Shown: positions 16,175-24,561 of the stretch, one piece after another | Position numbering within the stretch: position 1 is the first letter of the stretch | Layout of the letters: the number at the start of each line of letters is the position of its first letter | DNA from: Psychrobacter glacincola | GTDB taxonomy: Bacteria; Pseudomonadota; Gammaproteobacteria; Pseudomonadales; Moraxellaceae | Direction of reading: 5' to 3' | Length of the DNA stretch: 64,000 nucleotides | Assembly (NCBI RefSeq): GCF_904846075.1 | Contig: NZ_CAJGZH010000001.1 | Span: 186,001-250,000, forward strand | Position numbers and translations under genes: made by a program | Notes under the pieces: generated by a model | What the model was told of the DNA's origin: nothing | The model's database searches: none | The model's input: the letters and a program-made list of their open reading frames with translations, nothing else

Positions 16175-16641
16175 ATCTACCTCAGTTGCTAGGATCAAAT
16201 GCGGTCGTCCAGTTAGGGTTTGCAATGAAATAGTTGCAAATAAAGATACGCACGGCGTTTGATTCAATTGGGTGCTGTTATTATGGCGCTGCTATTGGTA
16301 CGACTAATGGCGCATTATAAATATGATATCTGTGTCATTACAACGATTTGGTTGATAACGGGCACTTATCTCATCGCAGTATATCATAATGGGGGTATTG
16401 ATTCGTTTGTCAAGAGTGACGCTACTGGCTGAAGGTGGCTGATTGATACTAGTGGTTATTATCCCCATAAACTCATGCTAAGAGAAAGACTTTTTGTGCG
16501 AATAAACACTTGGTTTTGAAATAGTTATTTAATCGTTTGCCTATGGGGCAAGCGTTTGAAATAATAGCCGCCAGTTAACATGCCAGATGTGTGTTTTTTA
16601 TTGCCTTATATTTTATATTACTGTTGAGTTGAAGAGATTAT
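16175..16641. other. Divergent intergenic region erpA / ABC-F
   Basis: About 470 bp between divergent genes. It must contain both promoters. A 14-bp duplication (16272-16299) lies near the erpA start, and an inverted repeat TTTGCC...GGCAAG occurs near 16535-16555. No gene is visible. Confidence 0.5.
16272..16299. repeat. 14-bp imperfect tandem pair
   Basis: GTGCTGTTATTATG and GCGCTGCTATTGGT lie head to tail with 9-10 shared positions. It is weaker than the other repeats. Confidence 0.45.
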
Positions 16642-18663
16642 ATGATCGAATTTAAAGACGTTGGTGTTCGCCGTGATGGTCGTGAGTTGTTTGCAGGGGC
16701 AAGCTTCCAGCTACATCCGGGCCACAAAGTTGGCTTGACGGGCAACAACGGCACCGGCAAATCCACCTTATTTGCCTTATTGTTGACGCGAATGGGCAGA
16801 GGAGATACCGAGGTCACGCTTGATAGAGGTGAAGTCAGTATTCCTGATAGCTGGCATGTGGCACACATGGCTCAGGAAGTCGGCGCTACGACGCAGTCTG
16901 CAATCGATTATGTATTGAGCGGTGATGAGCAGTGGTATGAGATTAATGCTTCTTTGAATGATTTGAGTAGCGTCAGTGATGAGCAGATCGGGATATTGCA
17001 TCAGCAGTTTGATGAAATTGATGGCTATCGTACGCCGACTAAAGCGGCACAAATTATGGCAGGTCTTGGTTTTAATACCAGCCAGCATGAATTGCCCGTA
17101 GAAGGGTTTTCGGGTGGTTGGCGCATGCGTCTAAACCTTGCCAAAACCTTGATGAGCCGTGCAGACTTAATGTTACTCGATGAGCCGACCAACCATTTGG
17201 ATTTGGATGCTATTCTTTGGTTAGAGACTTGGATCAATGCCTATACTGGTCTGGTCATCGTCATCTCGCATGACCAAGCCTTTTTAGATGCCACGGTCGG
17301 TCATATTCTGCACGTTGAGCAACAAAAAATCACCCTTTATACTGGTAATTATCAGCAGTTTATTCGCACCCGTCATGAGCGTATGGCACAGCAGCAGCAA
17401 GCGTTTGAGAAGCAAGAAGCGACCAAAGCACACTTGGATGACTTTATTCGTCGTTTCCGTGCCAAAGCCAGTAAGGCTAAGCAAGCACAAAGCCGTATCA
17501 AGCAGCTTGAGCGCATGGCTGAGCTGTCACCGATGATGGCGGACAACCCGTTCTCTTTCCGCTTCTATGAGCCAGCAAATATGAGCTCACCACTGATTGA
17601 GCTGACCAAAGCGGATATTGGCTATAGCGATACGCCACTTCTATATAATGCCAATGTGCAAGTGACGCCGGATACGCGTCTTGGCTTACTGGGTATGAAT
17701 GGCGCAGGTAAATCAACACTGATTAAAGCCTTAGTCGGTGAGCTTGGCGTATTAACAGGGACGTATCGTGTTTCGGATACCCTGAAACTAGGCTACTTTA
17801 ACCAGCATCAAATGGATATATTGGATGCCAAGGCCACGCCGATAGAGATGTTGCGTCGTCTAGCCGGTAAAACCTCTGATGCGATGCTACGCTCATTTTT
17901 AGGCAGTTTTGACTTCCGCGGTGAACGTATCGATACGCCGAGTGAGCTATTCTCTGGGGGCGAGCGTGCGCGTTTGACGCTGGCATTGATTGTTTGGCAA
18001 CGTCCGAACGTTCTGGTACTCGATGAGCCGACCAACCATTTAGATTTACAAATGCGCCAAGCGTTGACTATTGCCTTGCAAGGATTTGAGGGGGCAGTGG
18101 TACTGGTTTCGCATGATCGTGAGTTGATTGCCAACGTCTGTGATGAGCTGTTTTTGGTACATGATGGTCAAATCGAGGAGTTCGATGGTGACATCAGCGA
18201 CTACGGTAAGTGGCTGGCAGAAAAGCGTAAGCAAGAGAACTCATCAGATAAAAGTACCAGTAAGAAAAAAAGCAAAAAAGAGAGTAAGAAATTCGTTTCA
18301 CGTGAAACAGATAATGATCAAGTGAGCAATAAAGCACCTGATAATTCATCAAAAAGTAAAGCGACGACGCCTACGCTTAGTAAAGATGCGCAGCGTAAAT
18401 TGGCTGCTGAACAACGCAAACTCACCGCACCTGTTCGCCGTGAGATAGAAGAGACAGAAAAGACATTGGCTAAAATTGATAAGCAGCTTGTGACGCTTGA
18501 AGAAAAGTTGGCTGATACGGCTCTATACGAAGAAAGTCGCAAGTCTGACTTGCTAGTATTACTCAATGAGCAAACGGCATTGCAGCAGCAGCACAGTGAC
18601 AATGAAGAAAAACTATTACTTTTGATGACGACATTAGAAGAAATGGAAGCGGGTTTTGAGTAG
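16642..18663 (+). CDS. yheS: ABC-F family ATPase, YheS-like
   Basis: A 673-residue soluble ABC-F protein with two ATPase domains and no membrane segments. Walker A motifs are GNNGTGKST (residues about 34-42) and GMNGAGKST (second domain). The signature motifs are FSGGWRMRL and FSGGERARL, and Walker B motifs end in LDEPTNHLD in both halves. The start, MIEFKDVGVRRDGRELF, and the SWHVAHMAQE segment resemble E. coli YheS more than EttA or Uup. ABC-F proteins act on the ribosome to relieve stalled or strained translation. The C-terminal linker (about 535-600) is Lys/Ser-rich and carries a parS-like site; the end is a coiled coil. Confidence 0.88.
   Translation: MIEFKDVGVRRDGRELFAGASFQLHPGHKVGLTGNNGTGKSTLFALLLTRMGRGDTEVTLDRGEVSIPDSWHVAHMAQEVGATTQSAIDYVLSGDEQWYEINASLNDLSSVSDEQIGILHQQFDEIDGYRTPTKAAQIMAGLGFNTSQHELPVEGFSGGWRMRLNLAKTLMSRADLMLLDEPTNHLDLDAILWLETWINAYTGLVIVISHDQAFLDATVGHILHVEQQKITLYTGNYQQFIRTRHERMAQQQQAFEKQEATKAHLDDFIRRFRAKASKAKQAQSRIKQLERMAELSPMMADNPFSFRFYEPANMSSPLIELTKADIGYSDTPLLYNANVQVTPDTRLGLLGMNGAGKSTLIKALVGELGVLTGTYRVSDTLKLGYFNQHQMDILDAKATPIEMLRRLAGKTSDAMLRSFLGSFDFRGERIDTPSELFSGGERARLTLALIVWQRPNVLVLDEPTNHLDLQMRQALTIALQGFEGAVVLVSHDRELIANVCDELFLVHDGQIEEFDGDISDYGKWLAEKRKQENSSDKSTSKKKSKKESKKFVSRETDNDQVSNKAPDNSSKSKATTPTLSKDAQRKLAAEQRKLTAPVRREIEETEKTLAKIDKQLVTLEEKLADTALYEESRKSDLLVLLNEQTALQQQHSDNEEKLLLLMTTLEEMEAGFE
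18294..18309. other. parS-like site 4 (inside the ABC-F gene)
   Basis: CGTTTCACGTGAAACA matches the parS consensus at 15 of 16 positions and contains the perfect 14-bp palindrome GTTTCACGTGAAAC. It is translated as part of the low-complexity linker (FVSRETD), where protein constraint is weak. This is the best of the four sites. Confidence 0.65.
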
Positions 18664-18736
18664 AGAGCTGTTCGTTATAGTAAATAGTAGGTTTTGATTG
18701 TTTTTTAAGCTATTTTCACTTGATAAAGACAGTCAC

Positions 18737-18768
18737 AAAAAAGGGAGAGCGCTGGCTCTCCCTTTTTT
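18737..18768. terminator. Bidirectional terminator
   Basis: GGGAGAGC and GCTCTCCC pair perfectly around GCTG, with six A's before and six T's after. It lies between the convergent ABC-F and RlpA-type genes. Confidence 0.92.
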
Positions 18769-18774
18769 ATTACG

Positions 18775-19137
18775 TTATTCCTTACGGTATTTACCATCAC
18801 CATAAGACAGTATTTCCATCGTGGTCGTACATAACTGACAGTTTATTTGACCAGCAGCGGCTTTCGATAAATCCAAAATACGACCCCGAATGAAAGGGCC
18901 TCTATCGGTAATTTTTACGATTACACTCTGCTTTGTCTTCTTGTTGGTCACTTGTACCTTCGTACCAAACGGCAACGTGCGATGCGCAGCGGTCAAAGAG
19001 TTCATGTTGAAGATACTACCACTAGCAGTGCGCTTACCGTGGAACTGACTACCGTAATAACTGGTGTTTCCAGCAAAAACGGTGGTACTCAGCAATAGTG
19101 ATAATGTGATAACCAAAGACTTGATTAAATAAGACAT
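18775..19137 (-). CDS. RlpA-type double-psi beta-barrel protein
   Basis: A 120-residue exported protein with a signal peptide (VITLSLLLSTTVFAG) and little more than one RlpA-like double-psi beta-barrel. Family motifs are SYYGSQFHGKRTASG, LTAAHRTLPFGTKVQVTN and the DRGPF motif containing the conserved aspartate. Full RlpA is a lipoprotein lytic transglycosylase with a SPOR domain that acts at septa; this one lacks both lipobox and SPOR, so it is a minimal periplasmic version. Two cysteines (NCQLC) near the C-terminus may form a disulfide. AAAGG lies upstream of the ATG. Confidence 0.85.
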   Translation of the reverse strand: MSYLIKSLVITLSLLLSTTVFAGNTSYYGSQFHGKRTASGSIFNMNSLTAAHRTLPFGTKVQVTNKKTKQSVIVKITDRGPFIRGRILDLSKAAAGQINCQLCTTTMEILSYGDGKYRKE

Positions 19138-19709
19138 TTAATACCTTTAAGCAATTTATAAAATAGACAGATACACTTGCCTATGTTATTCATACTCCCT
19201 ATGAGTATAAATAATATATTCATTTTACAACACATACTTTGTCATATTCTTACGGTTCTGTAAAAGAACTACCAAGGTCAAAACGCTCATTTATGCACGC
19301 TAGCTAGTGAACACCAGTGCTCTGTATGTAATTGTTTTAAATAATGATTTACATTGTTAATAGTATTTTTGGCTTGACTCTCTATTTTTTCATTAGGGCG
19401 AGTGTTAAATTGATATGACTTCTGTGGTTCTCAAAGAATAATAATGCCAGAATTATAGTGAAACACATCATTACCGTGGCACAAGTGAATAACAATGTAT
19501 TAAGTGCTTCAAACAACTTAAACACTGCTGTTGTTCGGCACTATTACTGGTAATATTTGTATAACGGTATTGAATTTTTATATTACTATCATTATTAGAT
19601 AGACTATCGTTACCACCTGTTATGTCGCAGTCGAATAAATTTCCGTACCATATCGTTTAAAATGGGCATACCAGTATCATTAACATGCTTTTATGTTGAG
19701 GACAAAAAC
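19138..19709. other. Divergent intergenic region upstream of cbpA
   Basis: About 570 AT-rich bp between divergent genes. I find no gene, no clear sigma-70 or sigma-32 pair, and no tandem repeat. The only certain element is the cbpA ribosome-binding site GAGGA at about 19698-19702. Confidence 0.5.
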
Positions 19710-20693
19710 ATGGCAGAGAAAAATTACTATGACATTTTAGGGGTCAAAAAAGACGCGTCAGCTGCAGATATTAAAAAAAGATACCGTAAGCTTGTCCGTC
19801 AATATCACCCTGATGTGAGCGATGATCCAGATGCAGACAATAAGATTGCTGAGATTAATAATGCTTACGAAACCATTAGAGATAAAGAAAAGCGTGCCGA
19901 ATATGACGCCATGCTAGACAATCCCTTTGCTGGTCAAAGTGGTGGTTTTGGTGGTCAATCTGCAAGTGGCGGGCAAGGCGGCTATCGCTGGGAAGATATC
20001 AAAGATCAGTTTGGTGAAGGCGAAGCTTATGGCGATGGTGGCTTCCGCTTCGATGACATCTTTTCGGCATTTGGTCGTGGTGCACGTGGTTCAGCTGGTG
20101 GACAATCGCAGCGTGGTGGTTTTGGCTCGCAAGATAGTAAAGGTCAAGATCAACATGCAGAGATTACGGTTGATTTGGCGTCCGTTTATAATGGCGACGA
20201 CTACAGCATTAAGTTGAATGTCCCTATTCGTCAACCGAATGGCAATGTCGAGTATGACAACAAAACGCTGAAAATTAAAATCCCTAAAGGCATCACTGAT
20301 GGCAAGCAAATTCGCCTAGTAGGGCAAGGTGCCGCTGGTATTGGTGGCGGAAAAAATGGCGATTTATTTTTAAAAGTAAAAATCCGTCACGCAGACAATA
20401 TCCGTATCGAAGGTGCTGATGTTTACCAAACCGTCAATATAGCGCCATGGGAAGCGGCGTTGGGTGAAAAAATCAACGTCAGTACGCCAGCTGGTACGCT
20501 TGCTGTGACTGTGCCTAAGAACAGCAAGTCTGGTAGCAATTTACGTCTAAAAGGTAAAGGTATCCCTGCTAAGCAAGCGGGTGATTTGTATCTAACCTTA
20601 AACATCGTGAACCCTGATATCAGCACTGAGGCTGCGACCCAAGCTTATGAGCAACTAAAACAAGCCTTTGCCGATATCAATATTAGTCGTTAA
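19710..20693 (+). CDS. cbpA: DnaJ-class co-chaperone CbpA
   Basis: A 327-residue type II J-protein: N-terminal J domain with HPD (QYHPDVSDDP) followed by a Gly-rich linker and the two-part DnaJ C-terminal substrate domain, without the zinc-finger repeats. The start at 19710 has GAGGA upstream; the frame extends to 19662 but the extra residues are outside the family. CbpA acts with DnaK and, in E. coli, also binds curved DNA in stationary phase. The downstream gene encodes its modulator CbpM, 92 bp away, which makes this assignment firm. Confidence 0.93.
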   Translation: MAEKNYYDILGVKKDASAADIKKRYRKLVRQYHPDVSDDPDADNKIAEINNAYETIRDKEKRAEYDAMLDNPFAGQSGGFGGQSASGGQGGYRWEDIKDQFGEGEAYGDGGFRFDDIFSAFGRGARGSAGGQSQRGGFGSQDSKGQDQHAEITVDLASVYNGDDYSIKLNVPIRQPNGNVEYDNKTLKIKIPKGITDGKQIRLVGQGAAGIGGGKNGDLFLKVKIRHADNIRIEGADVYQTVNIAPWEAALGEKINVSTPAGTLAVTVPKNSKSGSNLRLKGKGIPAKQAGDLYLTLNIVNPDISTEAATQAYEQLKQAFADINISR

Positions 20694-20785
20694 TGGCCAC
20701 CAAAAATTACTCATATTGAAACACTGTAATAGAGATGAAGACCATACGATAACGATGAAATAAAGAGCAAACGAGGATAATAGCT

Positions 20786-21109
20786 ATGAAACACTCGCCT
20801 GAATTTACCGACATTATCATGAGCTTGGATGAGCTGGTATCTGCCTGTGGCCAAGAGCGCCAATGGGTCATCGAATTGATTGAAGAGGACATCATCGAAT
20901 ATGATGTGCCGGAACGTGAGCAGTTCACTGGCTATCAGCTGACGACAGTGCGCCGTGCCTCGCGCCTTAGCCGCGACTTTGAAGCCAGTGTTCCTGCGAT
21001 TGGCTTGATACTTGAGCTATTGGATGAGCTCGAACAATTACGCCAATTTAAACGCCAATTAGACATGCAGACACCAGTGATTGAAATTGAAATCGATCAT
21101 TTAAAATAA
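20786..21109 (+). CDS. cbpM: Chaperone modulator CbpM
   Basis: A 107-residue MerR-like helical protein. Family features are the early SLDELVSACGQERQWVIELIEEDII segment (region at about 13-37), YQLTTVRRASRLSRDF, and the C-terminal leucine-rich helix LILELLDELEQLRQFKRQL. CbpM binds the J domain of CbpA and blocks its co-chaperone and DNA-binding activity. GAGGATAAT precedes the start. It forms an operon with cbpA and ends at a strong terminator. Confidence 0.9.
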   Translation: MKHSPEFTDIIMSLDELVSACGQERQWVIELIEEDIIEYDVPEREQFTGYQLTTVRRASRLSRDFEASVPAIGLILELLDELEQLRQFKRQLDMQTPVIEIEIDHLK

Positions 21110-21146
21110 TTTATTTCCCCTTTATTCAGTACATAAAAAATCAGCA

Positions 21147-21181
21147 CAAAAAAAGGGTCTCTAAAATGAGACCCTTTTTTT
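21147..21181. terminator. Bidirectional terminator cbpM / sstT
   Basis: GGGTCTC (21155-21161) pairs with GAGACCC (21168-21174), flanked by A's and T's, between convergent genes. Confidence 0.9.
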
Positions 21182-21201
21182 GCAAATAATATATTTAGCG
21201 T

Positions 21202-22404
21202 TTAACGCGCATATTTTGGATCAGCGGCTGCGGTAAACAGTACATCCGTTGAGGAGTTCAACGCCGTTTCTGCCGAATCCTGTATCACACCAATAATAAA
21301 GCCAATCGCTACCACTTGCATAGCGATATCATTTGGAATGCTAAATAAGCTCGCTGCCAATGGAATTAAGAGTAATGAACCACCAGCGACACCAGAGGCA
21401 CCGCAGGCACTAATGGTTGCAACCAAACTGAGTAGCAGTGCTGAGGCAAAGGTCACTTCAATACCGAGTGTATGCGCGGCTGCAAGCGTTAAGACGTTAA
21501 TCGTAATCGCCGCGCCGGCCATATTAATGGTCGCACCCAGTGGAATCGTTACCGAATAAGTATCTTCGTGTAGACCCAGTTTGCGGGCAAGGTTCATATT
21601 GACGGGAATGTTAGCAGCCGAGCTACGCGTAAAGAATGCGGTAATCCCTGACTCACGCAAGCATTTGAATACTAGCGGATAAGGGTTTTTGCCCGTTTTG
21701 ATCAGTACAATAATAGGATTAGCAATCAAAGCGATAAATAGCATACAACCGACCAGTACCATCAAGATACGCGCATAGCCTGCTAAAGCCGCAAAGCCTG
21801 TCTCAGCGACGGTGTTGGCGACCAAACCCAAGATACCAAAAGGTGCTAGGGCAATGACCCACTTCACCACTTGGGAGATGGCGTCAGAAAAATCACCGAC
21901 CACAGCGCGTGTGGTATCACTGGCTTGGCGCAGTGCGAAACCGATGATAATTGCCCACGCTAGAATACCAATATAGTTGGCTTCAGCGATGGCATTAACA
22001 GGATTGGCAACCAGGTTTAGTAGTAGATTGGTCAGTACTTCTTTAAGGTTGGCTGGTGGGACTTGCTCAATTGTGGCGTTGACCAATACCAGTTCTGTCG
22101 GGAATAAAAAGCTCGCGCCAACAGCAGTTAGTGCGGCTAAAAAAGTGCCAAACATATACATGATAAGCACAGGCTTGACGTAAACCTCATTACCGCTGCG
22201 ATGTTGGCTAATGGCCGCCATGACCAACACAAATACCAGTATCGGTGCAACGGCTTTTAGTGCTCCTACAAATAAGGTACCCAACAATCCTAAGGCAATA
22301 CCGATATCTGGTGCCAACCAACCTATCAATACTCCCGCTATCAAACCGATAATAATAAGTGGTACTAGACCAATGCGCTTATACATCGCAAAAAATGAAT
22401 ACAT
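21202..22404 (-). CDS. sstT: Serine/threonine:Na+ symporter SstT, copy 1
   Basis: A 400-residue inner-membrane transporter of the dicarboxylate/amino acid:cation symporter family. Family motifs are [38 protein letters not shown] and the [14 protein letters not shown] end. SstT imports serine and threonine with sodium. The protein is close in sequence and identical in length to its neighbour at 22621-23823, so the two arose by tandem duplication. Each copy has its own terminator. Differences are spread along the protein, with both copies apparently intact. Here the [15 protein letters not shown] segment has Cys and Ala where the other copy has Gly and Thr. Confidence 0.92.
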   Translation of the reverse strand: MYSFFAMYKRIGLVPLIIIGLIAGVLIGWLAPDIGIALGLLGTLFVGALKAVAPILVFVLVMAAISQHRSGNEVYVKPVLIMYMFGTFLAALTAVGASFLFPTELVLVNATIEQVPPANLKEVLTNLLLNLVANPVNAIAEANYIGILAWAIIIGFALRQASDTTRAVVGDFSDAISQVVKWVIALAPFGILGLVANTVAETGFAALAGYARILMVLVGCMLFIALIANPIIVLIKTGKNPYPLVFKCLRESGITAFFTRSSAANIPVNMNLARKLGLHEDTYSVTIPLGATINMAGAAITINVLTLAAAHTLGIEVTFASALLLSLVATISACGASGVAGGSLLLIPLAASLFSIPNDIAMQVVAIGFIIGVIQDSAETALNSSTDVLFTAAADPKYAR

Positions 22405-22531
22405 CCTTACCCCGACAATCTAATGAATAATAAAAGAGATCAAGCCATTTTATGTTTTTTTGCTTTACTAGTCTCATACTCGTATAAAGGTAAGATTCGT
22501 AAAACAGAATAAAAATGGGTAAAGTATAACC

Positions 22532-22563
22532 AAAAAAAGGGCAGTTAAGCCCTTTTTTATTTT
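22532..22563 (-). terminator. Terminator of sstT copy 2
   Basis: AAGGGC and GCCCTT pair around AGTTAA; on the minus strand a T run follows. It separates the two sstT copies. Confidence 0.82.
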
Positions 22564-22620
22564 TATACCTATCAATTTAAGATGATTGGTTTGTTATGGT
22601 CGTCTTTAACAGATCCAACA

Positions 22621-23823
22621 TTAGCGTGCATATTTTGGATCAGCAGCGGCAGTAAATAAGACGTCTGTTGATGAGTTCAATGCGGTCTCTGCGGAATCTT
22701 GCAGCACACTGATAATAAAGCCAATAGCCACTACTTGTAGCGCAATATCATCAGGAATATTGAATAAACTGGCCGCCAAAGGAATGAGTAGTAATGAGCC
22801 ACCAGCGACGCCAGAGGTACCGCCAGCACTGATTGTAGCGACTATACTTAGCAGTAATGCTGAGCCAAAGGTCACTTCAATACCGAGTGTATTCGCGGCT
22901 GCAAGTGTTAAGACATTAATAGTAATCGCTGCACCTGCCATATTAATAGTGGCGCCTAATGGCAGGGTGACTGAATAAGTATTTTCATGTAAGCCTAATT
23001 TGCTGGCAAGGTTCATATTGATAGGAATATTGGCAGCAGAGCTACGGGTAAAAAACGCAGTAATACCAGATTCACGTAAGCAGGTGAATACCAGTGGATA
23101 AGGGTTTTTACCTGTTTTTAAGTATACGAGGAGAGGGTTCGTCACCAAAGCAATAAACAACATACAGCCTATCAATACTAGCAAAATTCGTGCATAGCCC
23201 AATAACGCAGCAAAGCCAGTATCAGCGACGGTATTGGCGACTAATCCCAAAATACCAAAAGGTGCTAGCGCGATGACCCATTTGACTACTTTTGAGATGG
23301 CATCTGCAATGTCATTAACAGTGCTGCGAGTCGTCTCGCCAGCTTGTCGTAGCGCAATGCCGATGATAACGGCCCAAGCTAATATACCGATATAATTAGC
23401 ATTGGCTAGTGCAGCAACTGGATTGGCGACGAGACTGAGTAATAAATTATTCAATACTTCTTTTAAGTTTGCTGGCGGTACTTGCTCGATGGTCGCATTC
23501 ACTAACGTCAATTCGGTTGGGAATAAAAAGCTGGCACCAACAGCGACCAAAGCGGCTATAAAAGTGCCTATCAGATATAAAAACAGCACCGGTTTTACAT
23601 AGACCTTATTACCGCTACGATGTTGACAGATAGCAGCCATCACTAAGAAAAATACCAGTATAGGGGCAACGGCTTTTAGGGCACCTACGAACAGGGTCCC
23701 CAAAATCCCTAAGGCAATACCCACACTTGGCGCAAGCCATCCTATCAAAGTACCTAGTACTAAACCGATAACAATCAGCGTTACCAATCCGATTCGTTGG
23801 TACATCGCTATTAATGAATGCAT
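22621..23823 (-). CDS. sstT: Serine/threonine:Na+ symporter SstT, copy 2
   Basis: The second SstT paralogue, also 400 residues and intact, with the same [38 protein letters not shown] and [13 protein letters not shown] segments. It is upstream of copy 1 on the minus strand, separated by 216 bp and a terminator, so the copies are likely transcribed separately. Two full copies side by side suggest dosage or substrate divergence (for example different affinity for serine, threonine or a related amino acid). Nothing in the transport motifs shown indicates inactivation. Confidence 0.92.
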   Translation of the reverse strand: MHSLIAMYQRIGLVTLIVIGLVLGTLIGWLAPSVGIALGILGTLFVGALKAVAPILVFFLVMAAICQHRSGNKVYVKPVLFLYLIGTFIAALVAVGASFLFPTELTLVNATIEQVPPANLKEVLNNLLLSLVANPVAALANANYIGILAWAVIIGIALRQAGETTRSTVNDIADAISKVVKWVIALAPFGILGLVANTVADTGFAALLGYARILLVLIGCMLFIALVTNPLLVYLKTGKNPYPLVFTCLRESGITAFFTRSSAANIPINMNLASKLGLHENTYSVTLPLGATINMAGAAITINVLTLAAANTLGIEVTFGSALLLSIVATISAGGTSGVAGGSLLLIPLAASLFNIPDDIALQVVAIGFIISVLQDSAETALNSSTDVLFTAAADPKYAR

Positions 23824-23855
23824 TTTTACCCCTTTAGTCCATTTGGAAATAAATA

Positions 23856-23885
23856 TTAGCTTAACAATCGTTAGCTTAACGACCG
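23856..23885. repeat. 15-bp tandem pair upstream of sstT copy 2
   Basis: TTAGCTTAACAATCG and TTAGCTTAACGACCG are adjacent and share 13 of 15 positions. They lie about 35 bp upstream of the start, in the leader or promoter. Confidence 0.75.
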
Positions 23886-23993
23886 AAGGATGTTAGCATT
23901 TTTTGTGATAAGCGCCTACTGACAGATTTTATAAGGCAGTAGGTAATAACGTACTTATAAGCCTCTAAGAATTTTAAAAGTCGACATTTAAGC

Positions 23994-24022
23994 ACAAAAA
24001 AACGCCATGACTGGCGTTTGAT
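23994..24022 (-). terminator. Terminator after holC
   Basis: AAACGCCA pairs with TGGCGTTT around TGAC; seven T's follow on the minus strand. Confidence 0.85.
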
Positions 24023-24036
24023 TTTGTAATAGAAGA

Positions 24037-24525
24037 TTAAACTTTGAAATGGGTAAGCTCATAGCCGAGTTGCTGGTAATGCTTATATTTAGCGCGTCCT
24101 GCCTCAGTGCTGACTGTATCAGGTTTGATAAGCTCTAAAATACGAGTTGGCAATGTATTGCTGGTAGCATTTATATAGTCATTAACGGGACGTATCGTAG
24201 TATTGAGTACGATCCCTTTAAAATCGGCTGGCATATAGCTGGCAAGCAACACTGGTGCTAATAATTGATTATTAATATCAGTATGAACACCATCAATATC
24301 AGCGCCTTCAGGATTAGAATCTAAAAGGCATTGATGCGGTACAAAGCTCGTATCGTCTTGTGCCCAAAGGGCTTCATCAAGCGTCGACAGCAATTCATCG
24401 TCTTTTTCGATAAGAATCAATAACGACTGGCTGCTTTTATTGAGCGCCGTCTGGGTCAGCTGACAAATAAAGCCCAAGAAATCTTGGGCTTTATTCTCAG
24501 TTAATACATAAAAGCTAACTTTCAT
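24037..24525 (-). CDS. holC: DNA polymerase III subunit chi
   Basis: HolC links the clamp loader to single-strand-binding protein. The 162-residue protein starts MKVSFYVLT and has the chi-type layout: an early helix with CQLTQTALNKSSQSLLIL, the LDEALWAQDDTSFVPHQCL segment typical of chi, and a C-terminal YKHYQQLGYELTHF segment. It lies 36 bp downstream of pepA in the same direction, the pepA-holC order found in many gammaproteobacteria. It is slightly longer than E. coli chi (147). Confidence 0.9.
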   Translation of the reverse strand: MKVSFYVLTENKAQDFLGFICQLTQTALNKSSQSLLILIEKDDELLSTLDEALWAQDDTSFVPHQCLLDSNPEGADIDGVHTDINNQLLAPVLLASYMPADFKGIVLNTTIRPVNDYINATSNTLPTRILELIKPDTVSTEAGRAKYKHYQQLGYELTHFKV

Positions 24526-24561
24526 AGAGTGGTTTTCATTGAGTGATGATTCATCAATAGA

